Positions 1 through 8,026 of a stretch of DNA of 28,738 bases are shown here, in pieces. This stretch comes from a virus. The translations under genes and the position numbers were made by a program. The number at the start of each line of letters is the position of its first letter. Position 1 is the stretch's first letter. The notes below the pieces were generated by a model. It saw only the letters and a program-made list of their open reading frames with translations, did no database searches and was not told where the DNA came from. The stretch is taken from IMG/VR virus record IMGVR_UViG_3300047557_001972, positions 1 through 28,738 of that record; one strand, given 5' to 3'.

Positions 1-96
1 AAAGATATTGAACATTACCAAATTAATATAAGCCGTTACCAAGATAATTTGCGCGAAATGAAATAATTTGGTAACGGCACAATGAATAGTACAAAA
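1..96. repeat. Non-coding phage-end region with TTACCAA motif cluster
   Basis: This stretch beyond the tape measure stop has no gene. It holds attaccaa at 14-21, gccgttaccaa at 32-42 and the exact inverted copy ttggtaacggc at 68-78, so the last two form a perfect 11-bp inverted repeat with a 25-base spacer. The 14-mer cgttaccaagataa at 34-47 recurs exactly at 28689-28702. Multiple sites in mixed orientation at an end resemble the transposase-binding sites of Mu ends. That role is an inference; no terminal TG/CA pair or host duplication could be identified. Confidence 0.5.
34..47 (+). repeat. 14-bp terminal direct repeat, left copy
   Basis: The sequence cgttaccaagataa is identical to 28689-28702 at the other edge of the window and in the same orientation. 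Shorter internal matches exist on the opposite strand at 24727-24739 (13 bases of the right copy) and 11666-11676 (11 bases), both within coding sequence, so the motif is not unique to the ends. The two-end placement is what makes it notable. Confidence 0.5.
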
Positions 97-3000
97 CTAC
101 ACAATACGACGGCGATATGACTGTTCTGCCGCTTTAACAATAAGCATAAGGTCATTGCCACGAAGCTCACCAACAATCACACCGGACTCAAACGCTGCAC
201 GTAATGCACGCACCTCAGCAACCAAAGGCACGGCAACAGCACTCGAAGACATTTGCACAATAGTCTGCAACTGTTTATCAGTCGTCACCCATTCACGGTT
301 GCTGCCACCTAAACGTGACGCATCACCAATAACCGCTACTGTAGGTTGGTCAATGCGACCACCTGTCGCAAACGATGTTAAACCATCAATGATAGGTGAG
401 GCGAGTGCGTTCACACCTGCATAGACAGTGCCATATATTGCGGCGGTAGTGATTGGTGCAAGGAACCCGGTTGCTGCAATAGCTGACTTGATAAGCGGTG
501 ATGAGAGTACAATCTCTAATACAAACGAACTAAGGTATGCCTTGAGTGCACCTGCGAGCTTACCAAATATCTTGCGGTATGAATCATCGAACGCTTCATC
601 ATCTCCACCTATACCGGACGCAATGGCTGATGTAACATCTTCACCGAGCGATTGCGCAAGGGTATTGAGGATATTGCCTTCTTCGGTTAAGCGCGCTTTC
701 AAACCTTCAAGACGCACATTTGCTTCTTCCACAGCTTTGGCATCGTTCACTGATTTGGCAATGCTTATCTCTTTCTCGGCTTGTTCAATCTCAAGGTCTA
801 AGCGTTTACGTGCTGCCGCTGCTGATGCAATCAATGCCTTAGACTGCGCTTCGCTTTCGAGTCGCAATGTACGCTGCCTTGCCTCTTCTGCAATGCGTTC
901 ACGCTGCTCTTGTGCCTCTTGCTCTATGCGGAGCTTCTCGGCTTCGGCTTGTTTAGTCAAGGTAATCTTCTGCTCGTCATAGCTGCGTTGGCTGAGTATG
1001 CCTGCACTCTTTGTGTTCTCAAGGGCTGCAAGCTCTGCATTGAATCTCTCATCATAGGCTGCAAGTATCTTAGTGGTCTCATCATCAATGGCTTTGGTAG
1101 AGTCTGCCAGTTGCTCTTGGTTGAACTTATCTTTCATAGACTGTTCAAGACCGAAGGACACACTTAACTTAGCTATACGCTGTTCAATTCGTTTGTCATA
1201 CTCGGCAAGCTCTGCCGATGCAACCGAACGCAATGTTTCAATTTCTTTCTGTTTGCTCTCTTCAATGATAGCTGTCTTTTCGCGCTCGTAACCTTGACGC
1301 TCTCTGATAAGCTCAAGGAGTTGTCGTTTGTATTGTTTGGTTGTCTCCGGGTCAATTTCAGGTGTGAGCTTCTTACGCAACTCTGCAATCTGACCGTCAA
1401 CCGATTGTATCTCTTGGTCAAGTGCTTGACTAAGGCTGCTATTGGTTGCAAATCCAAGCTCAATGTCAATGGAAATTTGCTCGCGTTCAAAGGCTCTGAG
1501 TTCTTTTTGGAATGCTGCATCATCAATCTTTGATGTCAAGCGTATCTCTGCAACGGCATTGTCTGACTGCGCTATGTCACGGCTTAACTGCTCAAGGTCA
1601 GCTTCAAACTTGGCTTTGTCTTCTTTCTTGAGACCTTTTAAGGTAATCTCAAACTCACCGTTTGACTCTTTGACTATGGCTTTCTTTTGGGCAAGTTCAT
1701 CAAGTAATGCTTGTTGTTTGCGAGTTTGTATCTCAAGTGTCTTTTCGGCAATTGCAATCTCATCACCGGCATTGCGCTCACGCCCTTGGGCAAGCCTTGT
1801 ACTTTCGACTGCTATGCCATAGATTTGCTCTTCAATGTCAAGAGCGGCAGCACGTTTGTCATAAGCAAGTTGAATCAGCTCCGCAATGGTCTTGTATTCC
1901 GGTTTGATTTGTCCGGTAATCTTCTGTATCTGTTCTTCGGTCTTAGCTGCTGCCTCACGTTGCTTAACTTGGTTACGTGTCTCTTGAACAAGCTTCTTAA
2001 ACTCTTCTGTATTGCGTCCGCCTTCCTTAGCCATCTGTGATAGCTTTGCAGTATTGCCGGATATACCATTGTCCAACTCTTGCTTTGCCTTATTCCATTC
2101 CGCTGCCAAATCTCGTGCTGCTTGTTTGGCGGCATTGGTCTCGGCAGCAAACTTCTTCGTGTTACCTGCCATCTTAGCCGCTTCTTCGGCTGAAAGCCCT
2201 GCTTGCTTGGCTATTTCTTCAAGATTGTCGGACGTGATGCCAAGACCTTTGCCCTCGTCAACAGTAGCTTCAAGTACCTTACGGCTCTCTTCGGTTGCTT
2301 CGGCTACTTTGTTGTACTCTTCGGTTAACTTGGTCACGTCCTTGCCCGCAATGGCTTGAGCAACTATCTCTTTTCGGAGTTGCTCGGCTTTACCTTTGTT
2401 CTGCAAATATGTGTCACCTTGTTCCTTGAGCAAAGTAACAAAGGCTTTCTGTGAGCCTTGCAATTGTCCTGTCAAGGCTTGCTCTTGTGCTTCGGCAAAC
2501 TTGCCTGCCTCTTCTGCTGCAACTCCAAACTCTCTGCCGATGACCTCGGCAATGTTCTGCTTCTTCACAGTATCAGTTGTCTTTGCATAGTTGTCTGCAA
2601 GTTCTTTCAATCGGTTGTTCTTATCAAGATTGCCTTTGATTTCAAACCCTGCTTCAACTTGTTTCTGCAATCCTTCAAGCCTTAACTCCTTTGATTTTTC
2701 CTGTACGCCTTTGTTGAAGGCATTGCCTACTTTATCACCCAAATTCGACGCGGCGGACAATGCTCCGGTGATGTCACCATCTAAGAGTTTCGACAGTATC
2801 TCAAGCGCACCTTCACGCAATGCGGTCATAGCTTCGGTGACACCGCGTATGGTGATTGATACTTTGTTGAATGATGACTCAAGCGTACTTACTGTGTCTG
2901 TTAGCCCTTGACCTTCGGTGGATAAGCCAAAGAAATCGCTCAAGGAACCAGCCAAATCAACCACCTTATCAATGATCAGACCGATAAACTCTCCAACGAA

Positions 3001-4845
3001 GGTCACATTGCCTATCACGTCCTCAACAATAAAGCCGAACACTTCACTAAACAAATCACCAACGGCGGTGAGTGCAGGCTCAATGCGTTCATAGAGCTTT
3101 GTTGCTCCATCGCTAAGATCGTCCCATATCTTCTGACCTCGCTCGGTTTGTGTGAAGAAGAGTGCCAAAGCTGCAACGGACGCACCAACACCGAGCACCA
3201 TCGGGTTAGCGAGTGCAGGACCTAACTTACTGAGTGCCGGTGCAAGTTGGTCTTTGGCTTGTGTGGCAATCTTGCCAAGGTTCTTTTCAAATGCTTCGGC
3301 AGCTCCGGGTGGGAGTATCTGTTTGACAGCTGCCAACTGTGGAGCTGCTGCCGTCAATGCCTGTGCGCCCTTCGCGAGCGGCAATAATGCTGCACTTGCT
3401 TGCTCTTGAAGGAATGTAAGTTGCTTGGTAATCTTGTCAGTGATGGAAGGGTTGAATGACTCTTGAACAATAGCAGCGGCATTGCTTGCCTTTGCACTTA
3501 TCTCATCTGTATTGATAGGAGCACCAAAGAGTTTTGCATAAAGCTCTGTACCAAGCTCTTCTGCCGGGCTGCCGCTTATACCTACTTGAATCTGTGAACG
3601 TAACTGCTCGCTGATTGTACCTTCTTTGACGGCGTTCTCTGTTGCCTCTGTGACACGGAACATCAAGTCTTTGACAGAGATTTCACCTGTTTTCGCTGCT
3701 TTGGCAATGTTGGCAATCTCATCTTGCAGACCTTTGGGAACATTTGCAAGACCTGCCAAAGCTGCATCAATATCACCTGCATTGAGGCGTATCTGTGTCT
3801 CCTTGATAGCATCGGCAATCTTATCTGTGGTAAAGCTACCTGCCTCACTGCCACGTGTCATGATGCCGATGAACTCCTCTGCGCTTAACCCTGCTTGCTT
3901 CATCAAAAGTGGATACTCTTGAATTGTATCAAGGACATCGCCTGCGGCTACTTTACCATCACGCATTGCCAAGGTCAATAAATTGCCTGCCTCATCAGCA
4001 TTAAGCCCGAACGCTTGTATGAATCCTTGACTCTTTTGCAATACCTCATTCACGTCAACATCAAACGCTTTGCCTGCATTGTTAGCAGATAGGATAAAAC
4101 TATTCAGCTCGTCACCATCAAAGAACTTACCCACCGTCTGCTTTGCTTGCCCTATAACTTTGATTGCATCTGATGCCGATTCACCCACACCATTGACAAA
4201 CGCTTCACGTGCTTGGTCTTTAAGTACTGACATCTCTTCGGCTGTCGCTCCGGTCTGTGCTCTCAAGGCTTTCTGCGCTTCGGCAAACTCGGAACCGGAT
4301 TCCACAATAGACCCGAACGATTCATTGAGTGTTCCAAGTGCTTCGGACAATGCAAGGAAACCAAGTGCACTGTCACCGGCATCAGGCATTGGTACATCGT
4401 TTTGGTCTTGCAGTTCGGCTGTCACTTTGGCTTCGGCTTTGGCAATGTCGTCAACAGCTTGCTTACGTTCACGGAGCAAGGCAATGGCTTGTTCATACTC
4501 TTCGGTTTGTTGTTTACCTTCACGAGCTAATTTAGCAACTGCCGCAAATTGTTCATTGTAAGCATCATTAGCACCATTCTTGATATCGTCCCATTGTGAG
4601 GCAATCTTATTGATTTCACTCATAACGTCGCTACCATCAGCCGTCAATTCAATGTCATCAGCTGATAAGTTATCTATAGCCCATTGAAGCTTGTCAAGAC
4701 TATCTGTGTCCGCTTCGATTGAGAGCTGCACAGTCTCGGCTATCTTCAAAGCCGACTCAGCCATCTTGATTGCTTTTTTGAGTTGCTCTTCAAACTCTTT
4801 TTGGTCGAGTTCGGGCTTTACCTTTACTATTAGTTGTGTAGCCAT
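97..4845 (-). CDS. Tail tape measure protein
   Basis: This 1582-residue protein would set tail length and occupy the tail lumen before DNA ejection. Residues about 180-460 look like the conserved PhageMin_Tail core (an alternating Ala/Gly-rich helical region including FGLNADEAGNLL and GLSAEEFIGIMTRG). Hydrophobic segments follow near residue 550 (MVLGVGASVAALALFF) and near 1470-1510. Between them lie long charged coiled coils rich in E, K, Q and R. The C-terminus has the TGGRIDQPTVAVIGDA motif common in tape measures. The start has GGAG six bases upstream and overlaps by 16 bases the frameshifted chaperone frame. It is the last gene transcribed, leaving no tail-tip genes after it. By the rule of about 1.5 angstrom per residue, the tail would be roughly 230-240 nm; this is an inference. 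Confidence 0.92.
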   Translation of the reverse strand: MATQLIVKVKPELDQKEFEEQLKKAIKMAESALKIAETVQLSIEADTDSLDKLQWAIDNLSADDIELTADGSDVMSEINKIASQWDDIKNGANDAYNEQFAAVAKLAREGKQQTEEYEQAIALLRERKQAVDDIAKAEAKVTAELQDQNDVPMPDAGDSALGFLALSEALGTLNESFGSIVESGSEFAEAQKALRAQTGATAEEMSVLKDQAREAFVNGVGESASDAIKVIGQAKQTVGKFFDGDELNSFILSANNAGKAFDVDVNEVLQKSQGFIQAFGLNADEAGNLLTLAMRDGKVAAGDVLDTIQEYPLLMKQAGLSAEEFIGIMTRGSEAGSFTTDKIADAIKETQIRLNAGDIDAALAGLANVPKGLQDEIANIAKAAKTGEISVKDLMFRVTEATENAVKEGTISEQLRSQIQVGISGSPAEELGTELYAKLFGAPINTDEISAKASNAAAIVQESFNPSITDKITKQLTFLQEQASAALLPLAKGAQALTAAAPQLAAVKQILPPGAAEAFEKNLGKIATQAKDQLAPALSKLGPALANPMVLGVGASVAALALFFTQTERGQKIWDDLSDGATKLYERIEPALTAVGDLFSEVFGFIVEDVIGNVTFVGEFIGLIIDKVVDLAGSLSDFFGLSTEGQGLTDTVSTLESSFNKVSITIRGVTEAMTALREGALEILSKLLDGDITGALSAASNLGDKVGNAFNKGVQEKSKELRLEGLQKQVEAGFEIKGNLDKNNRLKELADNYAKTTDTVKKQNIAEVIGREFGVAAEEAGKFAEAQEQALTGQLQGSQKAFVTLLKEQGDTYLQNKGKAEQLRKEIVAQAIAGKDVTKLTEEYNKVAEATEESRKVLEATVDEGKGLGITSDNLEEIAKQAGLSAEEAAKMAGNTKKFAAETNAAKQAARDLAAEWNKAKQELDNGISGNTAKLSQMAKEGGRNTEEFKKLVQETRNQVKQREAAAKTEEQIQKITGQIKPEYKTIAELIQLAYDKRAAALDIEEQIYGIAVESTRLAQGRERNAGDEIAIAEKTLEIQTRKQQALLDELAQKKAIVKESNGEFEITLKGLKKEDKAKFEADLEQLSRDIAQSDNAVAEIRLTSKIDDAAFQKELRAFEREQISIDIELGFATNSSLSQALDQEIQSVDGQIAELRKKLTPEIDPETTKQYKRQLLELIRERQGYEREKTAIIEESKQKEIETLRSVASAELAEYDKRIEQRIAKLSVSFGLEQSMKDKFNQEQLADSTKAIDDETTKILAAYDERFNAELAALENTKSAGILSQRSYDEQKITLTKQAEAEKLRIEQEAQEQRERIAEEARQRTLRLESEAQSKALIASAAAARKRLDLEIEQAEKEISIAKSVNDAKAVEEANVRLEGLKARLTEEGNILNTLAQSLGEDVTSAIASGIGGDDEAFDDSYRKIFGKLAGALKAYLSSFVLEIVLSSPLIKSAIAATGFLAPITTAAIYGTVYAGVNALASPIIDGLTSFATGGRIDQPTVAVIGDASRLGGSNREWVTTDKQLQTIVQMSSSAVAVPLVAEVRALRAAFESGVIVGELRGNDLMLIVKAAEQSYRRRIV

Positions 4846-5138
4846 GCTTGCTCCGCGTTAAGTTTAATGGTGTTGAATATATCTGACCAGAGTATCTGTC
4901 TTGCTTGGTGCAATTCCACCGGATTACTAAATAACTTGACAAAAAAAGGCGAACGCCGGGACTCGACTATTCGCCTTTGCAATTCATTTTCCTGATAGAC
5001 CTGTGCTATTGCGACGAGTTGTTTTGTGTAGCTATCTGCTTTTCTATCATTTTGAGTGCTAATTGTTCGACTAAGGCGGCGTTGCTCCGCTGCTTCGACG
5101 GCATTATTGGTTTGCTCAACAACCCCTCTGGCAATTGA
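4830..5138 (-). CDS. -1 frameshift extension of tail assembly chaperone (GT-like domain)
   Basis: After a -1 slip on the nine-T run, reading continues at 5138 for 102 codons without a stop to TAA at 4832-4830, giving a fusion of about 212 residues (110 from the zero frame). The extension begins SIARGVVEQTNNAVEAAEQ and ends EQAWLHN. This frame has no ATG, and its only GTG or TTG codons are late, so it is unlikely to be an independent gene. It bridges the otherwise empty 160-base gap before the tape measure and overlaps its first 16 bases. This is the known architecture of gpG/gpGT tail chaperones of siphophages. The slip itself is inferred from reading-frame structure. Confidence 0.75.
   Translation of the reverse strand, partial: SIARGVVEQTNNAVEAAEQRRLSRTISTQNDRKADSYTKQLVAIAQVYQENELQRRIVESRRSPFFVKLFSNPVELHQARQILWSDIFNTIKLNAEQAWLHN
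4941..4978 (-). terminator. Terminator-like hairpin between chaperone and tape measure
   Basis: On the minus strand a 9-base arm (AAAGGCGAA, 4978-4970) pairs perfectly with TTCGCCTTT (4953-4945) across a 16-base loop, followed by further T to 4941, giving seven T in all. It looks like an intrinsic terminator or attenuator directed at the tape measure gene. It lies inside the -1 frameshift extension, so ribosomes that shift frame would pass through it. The loop is longer than usual for a terminator. Confidence 0.45.
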
Positions 5139-5467
5139 AAAAAAAACTCTACTTTGCTCTTCAATACCTGCACAAAGCTGTGAGGCAAGCTCATAAGTAA
5201 TGTCTTCATCTCACTGTGAGAGATTATATCGTATGGCTTTGCTTTGCCTTCTTTGTCAACAAATCTGAACAGAGCTGAACAGCACTCAAACAACCATGAG
5301 ACCTCGCCAGATCGTATGCGTTCGGTCACGGACACATTGTCTTTCATGTTTTGTGTCATGTCCACAAAGTAATTGTATGCCGTGTTTGCTACACAGTACA
5401 TCTCTGCCGTAATTAGCATCTCATCAAAGACTACTTTGACTTCTTCATTTTCAAAAATCACTTCCAT
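5006..5467 (-). CDS. Tail assembly chaperone (gpG-like, zero-frame product)
   Basis: A 153-residue protein directly upstream of the tape measure, the standard position of the tail assembly chaperone that coats the tape measure during tube assembly. The protein is acidic and mostly helical by eye, and I do not recognise its family by sequence. The start overlaps the preceding stop as TAATG. Codons 108-110 are three consecutive TTT (5146-5138), giving a T TTT TTT slippery run; the normal stop is a TAG at 5008-5006. The call rests on position plus the open -1 frame described separately. Without the frameshift it would simply be a small unknown tail protein. Confidence 0.7.
   Translation of the reverse strand: MEVIFENEEVKVVFDEMLITAEMYCVANTAYNYFVDMTQNMKDNVSVTERIRSGEVSWLFECCSALFRFVDKEGKAKPYDIISHSEMKTLLMSLPHSFVQVLKSKVEFFFQLPEGLLSKPIMPSKQRSNAALVEQLALKMIEKQIATQNNSSQ
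5138..5146 (-). promoter_or_regulatory. Slippery site for programmed -1 frameshift
   Basis: Nine consecutive T on the coding strand are read as three in-frame TTT codons (Phe108-110). Both tRNAs could re-pair after a -1 step on T TTT TTT, the classic X XXY YYZ arrangement. After the step the frame stays open for 102 codons. No strong downstream pseudoknot was recognised by eye. Confidence 0.7.
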
Positions 5468-5967
5468 TAGAGAGTCCCATTGAATAGTATGTTACCAATT
5501 GTACAGATAGTGCTGCACGTCACAATAAGTCGCTGCCGCTGCTCCGGTGATTCATATCGCAATGATATACTCCATCGTTCTGTGGTAGTGTCAATAAGCG
5601 ATAATAATGCACCACCTTCATGATTGTTTGCTGTAGCACCTGCATTGTAATTCGAGCTAAAACCGGACATGTCACCAAGCATCACTTCAACATTGCAACC
5701 TTTACGAGCTTTGCTTAAATACTCAAGGTCAGATGCGAACTGTTCAAAGTTGTTCTGCGGCATATAGATTGTTGCGGTTACTCTATACGCTTCGTCAAAG
5801 GTTGTGCCCATGCCTGTTGTCACCGTAATCGGGTCTATGGTGAGTGAGGATTCACCTTCGGCATTGTGAATGAAGATTGAATCTGTATCATCAATCTCAT
5901 TGATTCGCACTCCTTTGATTGGTCTGCGATGTACCTTGTTTATCGCGTTAAGGACTATATCTGCCAT
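5467..5967 (-). CDS. Tail protein, possible tail tube (position before chaperone)
   Basis: A 166-residue protein between the 124-residue protein and the tail assembly chaperone. In most siphophages this slot belongs to the major tail tube protein. The sequence alternates short hydrophobic and polar stretches compatible with beta structure (SLTIDPITVTTGMG, AYRVTATIYMP, WSISLRYES) and ends with a beta-like segment. I do not recognise the family. A competing tube candidate is the 265-residue protein at 13965-14762. The start overlaps the previous stop within the tightly coupled tail operon. Confidence 0.45.
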   Translation of the reverse strand: MADIVLNAINKVHRRPIKGVRINEIDDTDSIFIHNAEGESSLTIDPITVTTGMGTTFDEAYRVTATIYMPQNNFEQFASDLEYLSKARKGCNVEVMLGDMSGFSSNYNAGATANNHEGGALLSLIDTTTERWSISLRYESPEQRQRLIVTCSTICTIGNILFNGTL

Positions 5968-6341
5968 TATGCAATCTCCACCATGTTTAATGTGACAACA
6001 GGCAATATCTTGATACCTTCCAGATACTCGAACGGTTCAAAACCGCCTGCAAGCGATACGTTTATCCAAGCATCTTCATTGCGCAATTTGAAGCGGCGAA
6101 GCTCGGCTTTGTGAAATGCGACAAAGAAATCCTTTTGCATATTCGCAAAGGCAGGTCGGACAACCACTGTAAAGTTCCTTTGATTGAACATTAGTACATC
6201 GTATTGCTTACCTCGTAGTGTCGTACCTTGCCTGCGTGTCACATTGTTGCGAGCATCATAGTCACTAATGTCTGCAATCAATTCAGTCCACGTACTACCA
6301 GCATTATTCGAATATGAGAGATAACAGTAATATGGATACAT
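5967..6341 (-). CDS. Small tail-module protein, unknown
   Basis: A 124-residue protein downstream of the G-like morphogenesis gene; its ATG overlaps that gene's TGA (TGATG). It is aromatic-rich (YPYYCYLSYSNN at the N-terminus) with alternating hydrophobic strands (FTVVVRPAF, INVSLAGGF) suggesting a beta-rich virion component. By position it could be a tail completion or tube-associated protein. No family motif is recognised. Confidence 0.5.
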   Translation of the reverse strand: MYPYYCYLSYSNNAGSTWTELIADISDYDARNNVTRRQGTTLRGKQYDVLMFNQRNFTVVVRPAFANMQKDFFVAFHKAELRRFKLRNEDAWINVSLAGGFEPFEYLEGIKILPVVTLNMVEIA

Positions 6342-6856
6342 CAGACCACCTTCACTAATTTGATGAACTGTTCAACAAGCTCACTTGTTTCCTTCTTTGA
6401 ATGACCAAGGAACATACGCCCACGGTCAATGTTGTACTGTGCAATCCGAGCAAGCTCAGGGCGTGCCCAGCCAAGAGTCACTTCACCTTTGTTTTCCTTC
6501 ACATCAATTACCGTGAGAGCATCCATCATCTTACCTGTTGCGCGAAGGTTTACAATGCCGCCGTCATACTCGTCCGGGAAAGCAACACTCTTCCACGTGT
6601 CATAACCATTGATAAGTGCCCAGAGCTTTTGACCGTCTTTCATGATGTACTCAGCTTTGTTCTCTTTCACGAGCTTTGCAAGTGCGGCACGCTGTTTCGC
6701 TGTCAAGCCGCCAACCGGTCGAAAAAAGGTCTTTGTGCTATATGGCTTAAAGGGCTTACCTTCTGCATCAATACCTTTGGCAGTCCGCTCACGAATCATC
6801 TCGGCAGCATATAAGCCAAGCGCATTAAGTTGCTCGTATGTGAGTGTAAGTTCCAT
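6341..6856 (-). CDS. Mu G-like virion morphogenesis / tail completion protein
   Basis: This 171-residue protein resembles the phage virion morphogenesis family (Mu gpG, HK97 gp10-like), which completes head-tail joining. Supporting features are the N-terminal R-T-x-K-G-I-D-A-E-G-K-P-F-K-P-Y-S segment (residues about 24-40), a central LRATGKMMDAL motif and the late NIDRGRMFLG segment, where family members usually have an R-x-F-L-G-like stretch. Its place just after the portal matches Mu-group gene order (portal, F, G). The stop overlaps the next start. Confidence 0.7.
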   Translation of the reverse strand: MELTLTYEQLNALGLYAAEMIRERTAKGIDAEGKPFKPYSTKTFFRPVGGLTAKQRAALAKLVKENKAEYIMKDGQKLWALINGYDTWKSVAFPDEYDGGIVNLRATGKMMDALTVIDVKENKGEVTLGWARPELARIAQYNIDRGRMFLGHSKKETSELVEQFIKLVKVV

Positions 6857-8025
6857 CAGAACAAGCTCGCTTTCGGTGCAATAACAGGTTCAACTCCTTC
6901 AGGTAGCTTCATGCCGATTCTTTGATAGACCTGTGCAGCATCAAGACTCAAGCCGGCTTTAAGGGCGGTGTCAACTATGCGTACTTCTTTCTCTCTGTCA
7001 ATCTCTTCGTCAATGTTGAACTCAAAGTAATATGGCACATCTTCGGACGCTTTTAGACTGCGATAGTCAGCAACAAGTATCTGATCATTGATGACATTCA
7101 TAGCCCTTTGCATGTCTTGCCAGAGGATGTCACCCCTCACAAGATTGAGCACTTGCATTGCTGCTAAGCCGCTACCCTTTGGCAACTCTGCCGTGTTGGC
7201 TTGACCAAGGAAAGCAATAGCAATGTCTTTCTCTAACTCGCTTTTGATGTCCTTATATGTTGCACTACCTTGCCCGGACACGAACTCTTTGAAATCGAAG
7301 TTAATGCCATCTGATGTGGCAGCATAGTTCGTTGTTTGCAATGTGGCAATAACATTCTTTGCCATCTCTTTCTCTTCGGGTGCAGCACCTTCATTCCATT
7401 GCGCTAATGCCAAGCCCATCAATTTGCGAGCGAAGTTTGCCCAGTTCTGCAAGTTGTCATTGAGCATCACTTCATGGATTGCGATTGATGGTAAGATTGG
7501 TTTCTTACGGCTCAAATCAATCACATAGAAGTTTGCTGATGTCGCATCATTTACAAGTGGTATCTTGGTAATGGTCGAAGTACCTTGAAGCTCATACACA
7601 TTGTCACCATCGCGCTCAATTTCTGTCGCATCAAATATCTTGGTAATCTTCCACGAATTGCCGAGCACCGGGTCATAGCTCCATTCGAGCTGCATCACGA
7701 AGCAACCAAAGGCAGGCGCGAAGACAACATTGTCAAGATAGGTATTGATAATCTTCTTCAAACGCCTTGCAGCGTCCTGAGCTTGTTGCTCTGCCGCAGG
7801 GTCTTTGGCAACGATACGCCAACCATAACCCGTGACGGCGGCGGTGCGAACATCCATGTGCCCTTGAGTACGCGGATCGGCTTCAAGTATGCGGTTACAC
7901 ACACTCATAAGTGGTCTGACATCACGACTGCGTATGTCTGTGTTGCGATATGATGAGTACATACCCATCAGCTTTGACAGCGTCGGGAAACGCTTATTGA
8001 GTAATGAGCTATCAATGTAAATCAT
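6856..8025 (-). CDS. Portal protein, DUF935 (Mu gp29-like)
   Basis: A 389-residue protein expected to form the dodecameric portal ring through which DNA enters and leaves the capsid. The N-terminal region (RSRDVRPLMSVCNRILEADPRTQGHMDVRTAAVTGYGWRI in outline, given here by key blocks RPLMS, DPRTQGHMDVR and GYGWRI) and the central TSDGINFDF and QGSATYKDI blocks match the DUF935 style. The C-terminus has the usual E-I-D-R-E-K and L-x-L-D-x-A-Q-V-Y segments. It is slightly shorter than Mu gp29 (about 510 residues). It begins one base after the large terminase stop, as expected for a packaging module. Confidence 0.85.
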   Translation of the reverse strand: MIYIDSSLLNKRFPTLSKLMGMYSSYRNTDIRSRDVRPLMSVCNRILEADPRTQGHMDVRTAAVTGYGWRIVAKDPAAEQQAQDAARRLKKIINTYLDNVVFAPAFGCFVMQLEWSYDPVLGNSWKITKIFDATEIERDGDNVYELQGTSTITKIPLVNDATSANFYVIDLSRKKPILPSIAIHEVMLNDNLQNWANFARKLMGLALAQWNEGAAPEEKEMAKNVIATLQTTNYAATSDGINFDFKEFVSGQGSATYKDIKSELEKDIAIAFLGQANTAELPKGSGLAAMQVLNLVRGDILWQDMQRAMNVINDQILVADYRSLKASEDVPYYFEFNIDEEIDREKEVRIVDTALKAGLSLDAAQVYQRIGMKLPEGVEPVIAPKASLF

Positions 8026-8026
8026 G

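Noticed and set aside
428-982. 184-codon open frame on the plus strand
   Set aside because: It lies antisense within the tape measure coiled coil, has low-complexity Ser/Arg/Ala composition typical of a shadow frame, and shows no ribosome site.
4070-4561. 163-codon plus-strand frame
   Set aside because: Antisense to the tape measure, Ser/Ala/Cys-rich, no start signal and no neighbours on that strand.
6401-6814. 137-codon plus-strand frame
   Set aside because: Antisense to the G-like gene and without a promoter or coding features.
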